A stretch of 64,000 nt of DNA. It comes from Nonlabens ulvanivorans (GTDB lineage Bacteria > Bacteroidota > Bacteroidia > Flavobacteriales > Flavobacteriaceae). The stretch's first letter is position 1. Every line of letters begins with the position of its first letter. The position numbers and the translations under genes are program-made. Where the stretch lies: positions 1,033,360 to 1,097,359 of the forward strand of contig NZ_BBMK01000001.1 of NCBI RefSeq assembly GCF_000755285.1. Reading direction: 5' to 3'. Below are positions 7,864 through 18,103 of the stretch, one piece after another. The notes beneath the pieces were generated by a model that saw only the letters and a list, made by a program, of their open reading frames with translations, had not been told where the DNA came from and made no database searches.

Positions 7864-10800
7864 ATGAGATATATTTTTTTACTTATTGTAAGTTTACCTT
7901 TTTTAATAATGGCTCAAGGCCAAAAAGAAGAGTTGAACTGGCAGCCTGCTTTGAAACAATCAATTGGTGATTACACGGTTTTGGTGCCGTATTTTAAAAA
8001 TGGATATCAGTTCAATGGTAATCAGATTTGGTATTCTAAATCTATAGAGATAACATCTTCGGTCGATGAGTCAAGTTTAGTTTTAGAAAATTTACAGACA
8101 GAGGTCATTACAAATAGTGAACTAGCAAGTCTAGATAAAGAATATATTGTTGAAGGATTAAAGTATAGTTTGAGAAATGCGCTTTCGCGAAGCGTAATTA
8201 TGCGCAAATACGAGTCTCACCCATATATAAAGAAGGTGGTCAGTATCTAAGAGTTTTATCTTTTACGCCAGTTTTCACAAATGGTCTTCCGTCGTTCACT
8301 ACAAAGACCACAAATTATGGTAACTCTTTATTGACGTCTGGTAATTGGTATCGGTTTAGAGTAGAACATACAGGAGTGCATAGAATTACTAGATCTTTTT
8401 TAAATAATCTAGGTATTAATGTAGGTAATATTGATCCACGTACTATTAAAATTTATGGAAACGGTGGTCCTTCTTTGCCGTTATTAAACTCTCAAACGGT
8501 GGCTTATGACCCAGCAGAAGTAGCTATTAGTGTGCGAGGTGAAAGTGATGGCAGTTTTGATAATGGTGATGAAATATTATTTTATGCAACCGCTGCAAAT
8601 ACAGAGTATGTGCAAGAAAATGATAGTCATATTAATCCATACACTGATGAATCATATTATTATATAACAGTTAGCTCAGGTAATGGTAAACGTATTCTTC
8701 CTTTTGTGCAGCCTACAGGAACTCCAACAGTCACTTACGATTATTATAATGCGAGGCAACATTATGAAATTGATGAAAGAAATATAGGTCAGATAGGTCG
8801 AATATGGTATGGAGAGCGGTTTGATTTTGAACCAGAGCAAACCTTTGATTTTAATTTTGAAAATGTGATAAGTGCTAGGCCAGCAAGTATAAAGGTGGTG
8901 ACTGGTGCTATATCTGATATAAGCAGTTCTTTTATTTGTGAGGTTAATGGCACAAATGTAGGAGCTATTAGTCATGCTGGCCTAGCAGGTGCTAATACTG
9001 TAGTTTCAAGAAGAGGACAGTTGAATGCGTCTAATCTCTCAATAACGAGTAATAATGTTGAAGTTAAAATAACCTACAATAATGCTGGAAATCCTGGAGC
9101 AGAAGGTTATCTAGATTATATTGAATTGGAAATTCCCCAGTTGTTGACAGGTATAGGTGCTCAATTTAGATTTAGAAATACTGATGCGGCCTTGCAACCA
9201 GGTGTTGTGCAATTTCAGTTTTCTAATGCGAGCAATATTTCTGAGGTGTGGAACATTACTGATCCTTATAATGTTACTACCGTTCTCAATAATGTTAGTG
9301 ATGCAAATTTCTCATTTATAGATAACGCTGGTGAGGTTAGAGAATATCTTGCAGTCGACGATGGTAATTTTTTTAATCCAATATCTGTTTCTAATAGACA
9401 AGTGGTAAATCAAAATTTAAAAGGAACCATTTTTATCGATAGTGATGGGAATTTTAGAGATATTGATTATTTAATAATCACGCCTTCTTTTCTTGAAAAT
9501 GAAGCGCAACGCTTAGCAAATTATCATATTGCTACGGGTAATTTAAATACTAAGGTGATTACATTAAATGATATTTATAATGAATTTTCTGAAGGAGAGC
9601 AAGATATTGCCGCTATTAGAAATTTTGTAAAGTATGTCTATGATAATGCTTCCAGCCCGGCAAATAGAATTAAGTATTTAAATATGTTTGGAGATGCGAG
9701 TTTTGATTATAAAGACCGCATCTCAATTAGGGAAAATATTGTCCCTTCATTTCTAACTGCTGAAGCTACTTCTCTCACGCAATCTTATGTGACAGATGAC
9801 TTTTTTACTTACATGAATCCTAATGAAGGTAATGTAGCTACCAATAACTTGATGGATCTTGCGGTAGGAAGGATGATTGTTACTGATGTTTCTGAAGCCA
9901 GGGAAATGGTCGATAAAGTAATTAGTTATACTGCACAACCTGCTTTTGAGAGATGGCGCAACGACGTGGTTTTGATAGGTGATGATATTGATGACCCACA
10001 AACAGATAGTAATCTTCAAGTAAACGTTAATGATTTGGCAGATCAAATAGAGTTAAACAGACCAGATTATAACGTGCGTAAAATAATATTAGATAGTTAC
10101 CAGCAATTAAGTACGGCAGGAGGATTTAGGTATCCTGACGTTGTCGATGATGTGAAAAATGCATTTGAGCGAGGTTCATTGGTTATTAATTATTTTGGCC
10201 ATGGTAATGAAGATGGGCTTGCTCAAGAATTTATTATTACACAATCATCTGTAGAGAATTTACGCAATCCTAATAATTTACCACTTTTTATAACAGTGAC
10301 TTGTGAGTTTACTCGATTTGATAATCCTTTAAGGCCCAGTGGTGGTGAACGTGTGTTTTTAAATCCAGATGGTGGTGCAATAGGTCTTGTGGCAACCAAT
10401 AGATTGATTTTTATTTCTACCGGTGTCACCTTAAATCGTACTCTAGACCAATACCTTTTCTCATATAACAATGCTCAAGCAATTTCAATGGCTGAGTCAT
10501 TGAGACTTGCTAAAACAGATCCGGCACTTGTTAACGATGCTACTAGAAGAGTTGTTGCTTTTATTGGTGATCCTGCTTTAAAGCTAGCTATTCCAGATCC
10601 TAGAGTTGTTCTTACATCAGTAAATGGAAATCCAATAGCGACTAATACGGATGTGTTAAGAGCACTGGATCCGGTCACGTTAAGTGGAGAAGTTCAGGAT
10701 TTACAGGGTAATTTAATTTCTGACTATAATGGTGAGGTCTCTGTAACAGTTTTTGATAAAAAAATTGATCGGACTACGCTAGGTAATGATAATGCAAGAG

Positions 10801-11699
10801 ACTCTAGTGGACAATTGATTTTATTAGATTTTGAACAACAAGGTGAGGTTCTTTTTAGAGGTCAGGCCACAGTTACAAATGGAATTTTTGATGTTAATTT
10901 TGTGATGCCATTAGATACCCAAGTGCCTATAGGTAATGGTAGGATTTCTTTTTATGCTAAACGTAATGGAGTTCAAGAAGATAAAAATGGTTATAACTTA
11001 GATGTGCGTATCGGAGGTGTTAATACGGCTGCTCCTATCGATGATATAGGTCCCGAGATCGACTTGTATATGAATGACACTAATTTTGTGAATGGTGGTA
11101 TTACAGATGAAAATCCATTTATACTTGCTTTTTTAAGTGATGACAATGGGATTAATACATCCAGTGGGATAGGTCATGATATTACTGCCACATTAGATGG
11201 TAATGATGTTGATCCATTTATTCTTAATGATTATTATGAGGCTGACGTAGATAACTTTGCTCGTGGTCAGGTTTACTTTCCTCTTAGAGACTTAGAACCT
11301 GGATTGCATACTTTAAAATTAAAAGCTTGGGATACTTATAATAATTCTGCAGAACAAGAAATACAATTTGTCGTTGCAGAAAATGATAATATTAAAATAG
11401 AGCGAGTTCTCAATTATCCAAATCCGTTTACCACCTATACAGAGTTTTGGTTCAATCATAATAGGCCATTTGAGCCGTTAGACGTTCAAGTTCAGGTGAT
11501 GACTATTTCTGGGAAAGTCATTTGGAGTAAGAATCAGTCTGTAACAACGACTGGTTTTACTTCTAGGGAAATAACATGGGATGGGACAGACGATTTTGGT
11601 CAGCGATTAGGAAAAGGCGTCTACATTTATAAGATAACGGTTAAGTCTACGTTATCTAACCAGCAAACCAGTGAGGTAGAAAAGCTGGTGATATTGTAA
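7864..11699 (+). CDS. porU: T9SS sortase PorU (frameshifted in this sequence)
   Basis: PorU is the C25 (gingipain-like) cysteine protease of the type IX attachment complex, which removes C-terminal sorting domains and attaches cargo to A-LPS. There is a signal peptide (residues 1-17). The catalytic region has the His site VINYFGHGNEDGLA and the Cys site TVTCEFTRFDNP. The C-terminus has a FlgD-like Ig domain (NYPNPFTTYTEFWF, ITWDGTDDFGQRLGKGVYIYKI). The frame is broken near 8190: restoring one A there rebuilds both the full palindrome CGCTTTCGCGAAAGCG and the reading NALSRKRNYAQIRVSPIYKE, with GGQYLRVLSFTPVF following, which looks like the normal PorU N-terminal domain. porV follows directly. 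Confidence 0.93.
8180..8194. repeat. Palindrome copy with one missing A, at the porU frameshift
   Basis: CGCTTTCGCGAAGCG is one A short of the perfect palindrome. Adding the A restores the porU reading frame. Confidence 0.85.
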
Positions 11700-11743
11700 C
11701 TAGTAAGGATTAACATATATTTGTTTCAGATTAATAAGCATTG

Positions 11744-12922
11744 ATGAAAAAAGTTTTTTTAGTATTTATCGCTTTAATTTTAGCGGTACCTAGCATAAGT
11801 AACGCTCAGGATAACGATACAAGAGTAATAACAACAGCACTACCATTTTTAAGAATAGCTGGTGATGCCCGTTCTGCCGGTTTAGGTGATATGGGTGTCG
11901 CAACCAGTCCAGATGCATGGTCCCAACAATGGAATCCATCAAAATATGCTTTTGGATTACGTGAGCATAAATTTGGTGTCGCATATACACCATATTTAGG
12001 TAATCTGGTAAATGATATAGCTATTGCACAACTAGTTTATGCAAATCGTATTAATGATAATAGTGCATTTGCTGGTAGTTTAAGGTACTTCAGTTTAGGT
12101 AGTATTACTTTAAGACAAGATCAAAATGATCCTGGTCGTGAAGAAAGCCCAAATGAGTTTGTGCTGGATGGTACTTATTCTTTAAAACTTTCTGAGCAGT
12201 TTGCGCTTGCAGTAACAGGTCGTTTTTTAAGAAGTGATTTAAGAATACAAGGTGTTGATAGTGATGCTAGCGCAGCAAATAGTTTTGGGGGGGTAGATAT
12301 CTCAGGTTATTATCAATCAGAAGAACTAGCTCTTGCAGATTTTAATGGTCGCTGGAGAGGTGGATTTAATATCTCTAACATTGGTCCTAAAGTATCCTAT
12401 GATGAAGGTGGTCAAGAAAACTTTATACCTACTAACCTAGCCCTAGGTGGTGGATTTGATTTTATACTTAATGATGGTTTTAGCAAAATAGGAGTAACTG
12501 CAGAGGTTAATAAACTTCTAGTTCCTACACCACCTATTAGAGAAGATGGTGATGATAATAATAATGGTATCTCTCGTGAGATAATTTCAGGACAGGATGA
12601 TGATGTAACTTTTATCAATGGTATTTTTCAATCTTTTGGAGATGCACCAGGTGGTTTTAGTGAAGAGCTTAGAGAGTTTACATGGGCATTGAGCGCAGAG
12701 TATACTTATGACGATAGCTTTGCGTTAAGAGCAGGATATTTTAATGAAGCAAATGACAAAGGAGCTCGTAAGTTCCTAGCTATGGGAGCAGGATTTGAGT
12801 TTTCTTCAATCGGTATCGATTTATCTTACTTGTTCTCTACTAGTCGTGTAAGAAGTCCGTTAGAAGGTACACTTAGATTTGGCTTGACCTTCAATTTTGG
12901 AGACGAGTATACAGAATACTAG
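11744..12922 (+). CDS. porV: T9SS shuttle/attachment protein PorV
   Basis: PorV (LptO) is the 14-stranded outer-membrane barrel that carries T9SS substrates from the SprA translocon to PorU. The start at 11744 gives the signal peptide MKKVFLVFIALILAVPSISNA; an upstream TTG would add only one Met. Diagnostic motifs are ALPFLRIAGDARSAGLGDMGVATSPD, QQWNPSKYAF and the terminal strands TLRFGLTFNFGDEYTEY. The gene lies 44 bases after porU, as in other flavobacteria. A G7 run at 12287-12293 encodes SFGGVDISG where SFGVDISG is expected. Confidence 0.95.
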   Translation: MKKVFLVFIALILAVPSISNAQDNDTRVITTALPFLRIAGDARSAGLGDMGVATSPDAWSQQWNPSKYAFGLREHKFGVAYTPYLGNLVNDIAIAQLVYANRINDNSAFAGSLRYFSLGSITLRQDQNDPGREESPNEFVLDGTYSLKLSEQFALAVTGRFLRSDLRIQGVDSDASAANSFGGVDISGYYQSEELALADFNGRWRGGFNISNIGPKVSYDEGGQENFIPTNLALGGGFDFILNDGFSKIGVTAEVNKLLVPTPPIREDGDDNNNGISREIISGQDDDVTFINGIFQSFGDAPGGFSEELREFTWALSAEYTYDDSFALRAGYFNEANDKGARKFLAMGAGFEFSSIGIDLSYLFSTSRVRSPLEGTLRFGLTFNFGDEYTEY

Positions 12923-12927
12923 ATCAC

Positions 12928-13410
12928 TTGAAAAAAATAGAAATCCATACCACGCTAGAAGCTTATGACGATATGTCTGAGCTTGATAGTAACGTGCAAT
13001 CGTTAATGCAGCAGTCCATCACGGCACGTCATAATGCATATGCACCATATTCAAATTTTACGGTAGGTTGCGCTATTCTATTGGAGAATGGCGAAGTTGT
13101 TACAGGAAATAATCAAGAAAATGCTGCTTACCCATCAGGACTTTGTGCAGAGCGTGTTGCTATTTACGCAGCTGGCGCTCAATATCCTGGTGTAGCTATT
13201 GAAATGATGGCGCTTACAGCAAGTCCAATTGACGACTCTCTTACTATACCTGTACCGCCATGCGGCGCTTGTAGACAGGCTATTGCAGAGTATGAGAACA
13301 GACAAGAAGATTCTATTCCTATCTATTTTATGGGAGCTTCAGGTACAGTTGTTAAGTCAGATTCGCTTAAAGATTTATTGCCTCTTATCTTTGATAAGAG
13401 CTATCTATAA
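12928..13410 (+). CDS. cdd: Cytidine deaminase
   Basis: Cdd hydrolytically deaminates cytidine/deoxycytidine for pyrimidine salvage. The zinc ligands and catalytic Glu are in PSGLCAERVA and PPCGACRQA; the substrate loop is APYSNFTVGCAI, with NQENAAYPSG after it. The start is probably TTG at 12928, because the conserved N-terminus MKKIEIHTTLEAYDD begins there and no ATG fits. It follows porV by five bases, so it is probably cotranscribed, a syntenic but functionally unrelated neighbour. Confidence 0.93.
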   Translation: MKKIEIHTTLEAYDDMSELDSNVQSLMQQSITARHNAYAPYSNFTVGCAILLENGEVVTGNNQENAAYPSGLCAERVAIYAAGAQYPGVAIEMMALTASPIDDSLTIPVPPCGACRQAIAEYENRQEDSIPIYFMGASGTVVKSDSLKDLLPLIFDKSYL

Positions 13411-13473
13411 CGTTTTCGGACATTTTTAACCCTTTAATAGGTTTTTCATTACCCTTTTTTGGTCTATTTTTGC

Positions 13474-13504
13474 TTTGAGCTGTGAAAGTTAAGTAGTACT
13501 ATTG
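13474..13504 (+). promoter_or_regulatory. Putative promoter of pdhA-aceF
   Basis: TTTG at 13474-13477, a 19-base spacer, then TACTATTG at 13497-13504 (one mismatch to TAnnTTTG). It lies about 48 bases before the pdhA start, with a full iterated palindrome between promoter and gene. Confidence 0.55.
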
Positions 13505-13515
13505 TTGTATTAATT

Positions 13516-13531
13516 CGCTTTCGCGAAAGCG
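13516..13531. repeat. Iterated palindrome CGCTTTCGCGAAAGCG
   Basis: Perfect 16-base palindrome in the pdhA leader, 20 bases before the ATG. It is one of about a dozen copies or near copies in the window (others at 2261, 8180, 17447, 25739, 29134, 31560, 35633, 39526, 41303, 51858 and 62030). Confidence 0.9.
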
Positions 13532-13551
13532 CACTTAAAACAACCACTTAA

Positions 13552-14550
13552 ATGAAAAAAGTCACTAAAGACGTACTTCTCAATTGGTATGAGGAGATGC
13601 TTTTCTGGAGAAAGTTTGAAGATAAACTAGCACAGGTTTACATACAACAGAAAGTTCGTGGATTCCTTCACCTTTATAATGGACAAGAAGCAATTCTTGC
13701 CGGTTCCCTGCATGCAATGGACCTAACTAAGGATAAAATGATTACTGCTTATCGTAATCACGTACAACCTATAGGTATGGGAGTAGATCCTAAAAGAGTT
13801 ATGGCCGAGCTTTATGGAAAAGCAACAGGTACATCTCAAGGTTTAGGTGGATCTATGCATATTTTTTCAAAAGAACACCGTTTCTATGGTGGTCATGGTA
13901 TTGTAGGAGGACAAATTCCTCTAGGTGCTGGAATTGCTTTTGGAGATAAATATCATAATGTAGATGCAGTAACATTAACCTTTTTTGGTGATGGAGCAGC
14001 ACGTCAAGGTTCTTTACATGAGGCTTTTAACCTAGCAATGTTATGGAATTTGCCTGTCGTTTTCTGTGTAGAAAACAATGGTTATGCCATGGGGACTAGT
14101 GTAGAAAGAACAGCAAACCATACAGATATTTGGAAACTAGGATTGGGTTATGAAATGCCATGTGGTCCTGTGGATGCAATGGATCCAGAAAAAGTTGCAG
14201 AAGCAATGTCTGAAGCAATAGAAAGAGCTCGTTCTGGCGGAGGACCAACTTTCTTAGAATTAAAAACATATCGATATAGAGGTCACTCCATGAGTGATGC
14301 GCAACACTACCGTACGAAAGACGAAGTAGCTGAATATCAAAAAATAGATCCTATTACTCAAATAAAAGACCGATTGATGAAAGATCACGGTGTTACTGAG
14401 GAAGAGATAAAAGAAATGGGGAAAAGAGTAAAATCTCGCGTTGCAGAATGTGAGAAATTTGCAGAGGATTCTCCTTACCCAGATAAAAGCGTTATGTATG
14501 ACGCTGTTTATGAGCAAGAAGATTATCCATTTTTACCAGCAAAATTATAA
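13552..14550 (+). CDS. pdhA: Pyruvate dehydrogenase E1 component, alpha subunit
   Basis: The alpha chain of the E1 heterotetramer decarboxylates pyruvate with thiamine diphosphate. The ThDP motif is FFGDGAARQGSLHEAFNLA ... VVFCVENNGYAMG; the phosphorylation-loop-like YRYRGHSMSDAQHYR and the entry motif HLYNGQEAILAGS are typical. Length (332) is normal. The E2 gene follows three bases after the stop codon. The beta subunit is not in this window; in Bacteroidota it is commonly encoded elsewhere. Confidence 0.95.
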   Translation: MKKVTKDVLLNWYEEMLFWRKFEDKLAQVYIQQKVRGFLHLYNGQEAILAGSLHAMDLTKDKMITAYRNHVQPIGMGVDPKRVMAELYGKATGTSQGLGGSMHIFSKEHRFYGGHGIVGGQIPLGAGIAFGDKYHNVDAVTLTFFGDGAARQGSLHEAFNLAMLWNLPVVFCVENNGYAMGTSVERTANHTDIWKLGLGYEMPCGPVDAMDPEKVAEAMSEAIERARSGGGPTFLELKTYRYRGHSMSDAQHYRTKDEVAEYQKIDPITQIKDRLMKDHGVTEEEIKEMGKRVKSRVAECEKFAEDSPYPDKSVMYDAVYEQEDYPFLPAKL

Positions 14551-14553
14551 TTC

Positions 14554-16196
14554 ATGGCAGAGATTGTAAACATGCCACGATTGAGCGATACCATGGAAGA
14601 AGGTGTTGTTGCAGCGTGGTTGAAGAACGTAGGAGATAAGATCGAAGAAGGTGATATCCTTGCCGAAATTGAAACGGATAAGGCAACGATGGAATTTGAA
14701 TCATTCCAAAGTGGTGTCTTATTACATATAGGTGTTCAAGAAGGAGAAACCGCTCCTGTGGATCAGTTATTATGTATTATAGGTGAAGAAGGAGAAGACA
14801 TCTCTGGATTACTAAATGGAGATACAAGTGATGCTTCTAAGGACGAGGCACCTACAAACGAAGAATCTAAAGAATCAAAAGATTCTTCTAGCGTAGAGTC
14901 AACTTCTGGTAACGAACTTCCTGAAGGCGTAATTATTATTAACATGCCTCGCCTTAGTGATACGATGGAAGAAGGTACGGTAGCATCATGGTTAAAAGCC
15001 GAAGGTGATGCTGTTGAAGAAGGCGATATTCTTGCCGAGATTGAGACCGACAAAGCTACCATGGAATTTGAATCCTTCAATGCAGGTACTTTATTGAAAA
15101 TTGGGATTCAGGAAGGTGAAACTGCAAAGGTTGATGCATTGTTAGCAATCATCGGTCCTGCAGGGACAGATATTTCTGGAATAGATATGGAGCAAGTGCA
15201 AATGCGCCAGCTTCTAAAAAAGAAGAGAAAAAAGAGATTAAGAAAGAAGAGAAAAAAGAAGCTCCAAAGGCATCAACGCCTGCAGCATCTACTTCAAGTA
15301 CCAACTCAAATTCAAATTCAAATTCAAGTTCAAATTCATCAGGAAGAATTTTTGCTTCTCCACTAGCTAAGAAAATGGCAGAGGATAAGGGAATAGATCT
15401 TAATCAGGTTTCTGGTTCTGGAGAGAATGGACGTATTGTGAAAAGTGATATAGAGAACTATAAGCCTAGTGCAGGTGGAAGTGCAGCAGCGAGTTCGTTT
15501 ATTGCGGTAGGAACAGAAACTTTTGAAGAAGTTCCTAATTCACAAATGCGCAAAACTATTGCAAAGCGTTTAGGTGAGTCTAAGTTTACAGCACCACATT
15601 ATTATTTAGGTCTAGATTTAGATATGGATAATGCAATCGCTAGTAGAAAAGCAATCAATGAATTACCAGACACTAAAATCAGTTTTAATGATATGGTAAT
15701 TAAAGCGGCAGCAATGGCGTTGAGATTACATCCTAAGGTAAACACACAGTGGACAGATAAGAACACAGTTATTGCAAAGCATATCCACGTAGGAGTTGCG
15801 GTTGCAGTAGATGATGGGCTTCTTGTTCCTGTATTACCATTTGCAGATCAGATGAGCATGCAACAAATAGGTAGTAAGGTAAGAGAACTTGCTGGTAAAG
15901 CACGTAATAAAAAATTACAGCCAGATGAAATGCAAGGCAGTACATTTACAATCTCTAACTTAGGAATGTTTGGTATTACAGAGTTTACTTCAATTATCAA
16001 TCAACCTAATAGTGCTATCATGTCTGTAGGAGCAATTGTTCAAAAGCCTGTAGTGAAGAATGGGCAGATTGTAGTAGGTAATGTGATGAAAATTACACTT
16101 GCATGTGATCATAGAACAGTAGATGGTGCAACTGGTGCAGCATTCTTGCAAACATTCAAATCGTATATTGAAAACCCAATAGTGATGTATGTATAA
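14554..16196 (+). CDS. aceF: Dihydrolipoamide acetyltransferase, PDH E2 (frameshifted in this sequence)
   Basis: E2 transfers the acetyl group to CoA. There are two lipoyl domains, each with EIETDKATMEFESF (Lys near residues 44 and 174), then a low-complexity Lys/Glu/Ser/Asn linker, the E3-binding domain (SPLAKKMAEDKGIDLNQVSG, then SGENGRIVKSDI) and the catalytic domain with ACDHRTVDGATGA. The frame breaks near 15187: adding one A gives GIDNGASANAPASKKEEKKEIKK and a continuous linker through STNSNSNSNS. The gene is coupled to pdhA. Confidence 0.94.
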
Positions 16197-16217
16197 CATT
16201 AACTAACATTATATTAA

Positions 16218-16246
16218 AAAGCCGAATCCCAAGATTCGGCTTTTTT
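16218..16246 (+). terminator. Rho-independent terminator after aceF
   Basis: Perfect 8-bp stem GCCGAATC/GATTCGGC with a CCAA loop and six T residues, 25 bases after the aceF stop. Confidence 0.9.
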
Positions 16247-16364
16247 GTTTCAAGGATTGAGATGATTGTCACTTTTTTTTGTTATTCATTTTTCATTAAA
16301 ATACCCATTAACCTAACTATCCATACATCACAAAATACCTATCTTTAAACTTTAAAATTATACT

Positions 16365-17363
16365 ATGAAAAGAATCATGCTTATACTATCTGCAGCAGTG
16401 CTAATTGCTAGTTGTGGTAGTCAAAACGAGGTGAATAAGTTAGAAAAAGCAACAGGTACTATGTCTGAGGTTTTACCTAAGGTTAAAATACCCAAAGCAA
16501 ATGCATCTCAAATTGCAGCAGATGTAGCTTTTCTTGCAAGTGATGATTTAGAAGGTCGTGATACAGGTTCAGACGGTATTCTTGCAGCTGCTAAGTATCT
16601 ACAAAACCGATTACATGAGATAGGACTACAACCGTATAAAGGTGACTTCTTTGATGATTTTGATGCAAAAGGTGCTAAAGCCTTTAATGTGGTAGGTATG
16701 TTGCCTGGTACAGATGGAGTTTTAAAAGATGAAATAGTAGTAATAGGCGCACATTATGACCATATTGGTTTTATGAAAGCGGTAGCTGGTGACAGTCTTG
16801 CAAATGGTGCAAATGATAATGCTACAGGAACTGCAAGTGTTCTAGCAATTGCGCAAGCATTAAAACAAATTGATTTCAATAGAAGAACTGTCGTTTTTGC
16901 ATTATTCTCTGCAGAAGAAAAAGGACTCTTAGGCTCTAAGCATCTTGCAAAACGTATGAAATCCGAAAAAGAAAATGTAGTAGCCATGCTCAATTTTGAG
17001 ATGATAGGTACACCTATGGTAGGTCGTGAATATATAGCTTACATCACAGGACATGATAAGTCTAATATGGCTAGCGTCTTTAATAAAGCAAATACGAGCA
17101 GATTAGTAACTGGTAAGTTAGATAAAGCAGTAGAGTATAATCTATTCATGCGATCAGATAATTACCCATTTTTTAATGAATTCCAAGTGCCAGCACAAAC
17201 TTTCAGTACGTTTGACTTCACTAATTTTAAATACTATCACCAGCCTGGTGATGAAGTATCAGAAGTAAACGCTCCACATATGGCGGCAGTAGTTGACGCA
17301 GTAATGCCTGGTATCATGGCTGTGCTAAATAATGAACGTCTTAAAATGATGGCAAATGAGTAA
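16365..17363 (+). CDS. M28-family metallopeptidase lipoprotein
   Basis: A 332-residue lipoprotein (lipobox IASC, Cys17) with the M28 two-zinc active site: GAHYDHIG, then ANGANDNATGTASVLAIA, then the catalytic Glu in ALFSAEEKGLLGSKH, a Glu/Asp ligand around NFEMIG, and a late His in KYYHQPGDE. M28 enzymes are aminopeptidases acting in the periplasm or outside the cell. Its stop overlaps the next gene by eight bases (start ATG at 17356). The exact substrate cannot be told. Confidence 0.88.
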   Translation: MKRIMLILSAAVLIASCGSQNEVNKLEKATGTMSEVLPKVKIPKANASQIAADVAFLASDDLEGRDTGSDGILAAAKYLQNRLHEIGLQPYKGDFFDDFDAKGAKAFNVVGMLPGTDGVLKDEIVVIGAHYDHIGFMKAVAGDSLANGANDNATGTASVLAIAQALKQIDFNRRTVVFALFSAEEKGLLGSKHLAKRMKSEKENVVAMLNFEMIGTPMVGREYIAYITGHDKSNMASVFNKANTSRLVTGKLDKAVEYNLFMRSDNYPFFNEFQVPAQTFSTFDFTNFKYYHQPGDEVSEVNAPHMAAVVDAVMPGIMAVLNNERLKMMANE

Positions 17364-18039
17364 GAATATCGTCATTACAGGTACCAGTCGCGGTATAGGA
17401 TTTGAACTAGCACAATTGTTAGCTGGTGCTGGGCATCATGTTATAACGCTTTCGCGAAAAACAAGTTCCATAGAGGCCTTAGAGCGCAATAGTATCATGT
17501 CTTTATCTTGTGATTTAACAAGTGAAGAAAGTATTACTGAATCTGCAAAAGCCATTCTAGCAAAATGGGATCACATAGATATCTTGATTCATAACGCAGG
17601 TATGCTCGTCAATAAGCCCTTTGAAGAATTAACTCCATTAGATTTTCAGAACTGTTATGCGGTAAATGTTTTTGGTGTTGCATCGTTAACGCAAAAGTTA
17701 TTGCCAGTAATGACTAAGGATTCTCATGTTGTTGCTATTAGCTCCATGGGTGGTATACAAGGAAGCGCAAAATTCCCTGGACTTGCAGCTTACTCTAGTG
17801 CAAAAGCGGCTGTAATAACCCTTTTTGAACTTCTTGCCGAAGAATATAAAGAAAACGGACCATCATTCAATACACTAGCGTTAGGTGCTGTACAGACTGA
17901 AATGCTGGAAGAAGCATTTCCCGGATATAAAGCACCACTCACAGCCTCAGAAATGGCAAGCTATATCATGAATTTTGCCATTACTGGTAATAAGTTCTAT
18001 AATGGTAAAGTAATGCAGGTGAGTGCGAGTACGCCTTAA
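17356..18039 (+). CDS. Short-chain dehydrogenase/reductase
   Basis: A classical SDR of 227 residues: cofactor loop GTSRGIG at residues 9-15, NAG motif in LIHNAGMLV, the catalytic Ser in VVAISSMGG and the YSSAK catalytic pair. It overlaps the M28 peptidase, so translation is coupled. The motif alone does not reveal the substrate. A near copy of the iterated palindrome (CGCTTTCGCGAAA) lies in codons for LSRKT at 17447-17459. Confidence 0.88.
   Translation: MSKNIVITGTSRGIGFELAQLLAGAGHHVITLSRKTSSIEALERNSIMSLSCDLTSEESITESAKAILAKWDHIDILIHNAGMLVNKPFEELTPLDFQNCYAVNVFGVASLTQKLLPVMTKDSHVVAISSMGGIQGSAKFPGLAAYSSAKAAVITLFELLAEEYKENGPSFNTLALGAVQTEMLEEAFPGYKAPLTASEMASYIMNFAITGNKFYNGKVMQVSASTP
17447..17459. 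repeat. Partial palindrome copy CGCTTTCGCGAAA
   Basis: Thirteen bases of the core inside the SDR gene; the right end is degenerate. Confidence 0.7.
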
Positions 18040-18066
18040 AGAATACTTTTTTATATTATTATGCAA

Positions 18067-18074
18067 TAGTTTTG
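18067..18074 (+). promoter_or_regulatory. Possible -7 element (TAGTTTTG) of the kinase gene
   Basis: Exact TAnnTTTG, 29 bases before the kinase ATG at 18104. No clear TTTG is seen at the -33 distance, so this is tentative. Confidence 0.35.
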
Positions 18075-18103
18075 AATTCAATTATTGACCCATTTAAATT
18101 TAT

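Noticed and set aside
8676..10678. Several antisense open frames inside porU
   Set aside because: They are shadows of the porU coding strand, with low-quality compositions and no start context or motif.
12287..12293. Poly-G runs as phase-variable switches
   Set aside because: Nearly all are exactly seven, lie in housekeeping genes, keep the frame and also occur in a tRNA and a terminator. That pattern does not fit ON/OFF phase variation.
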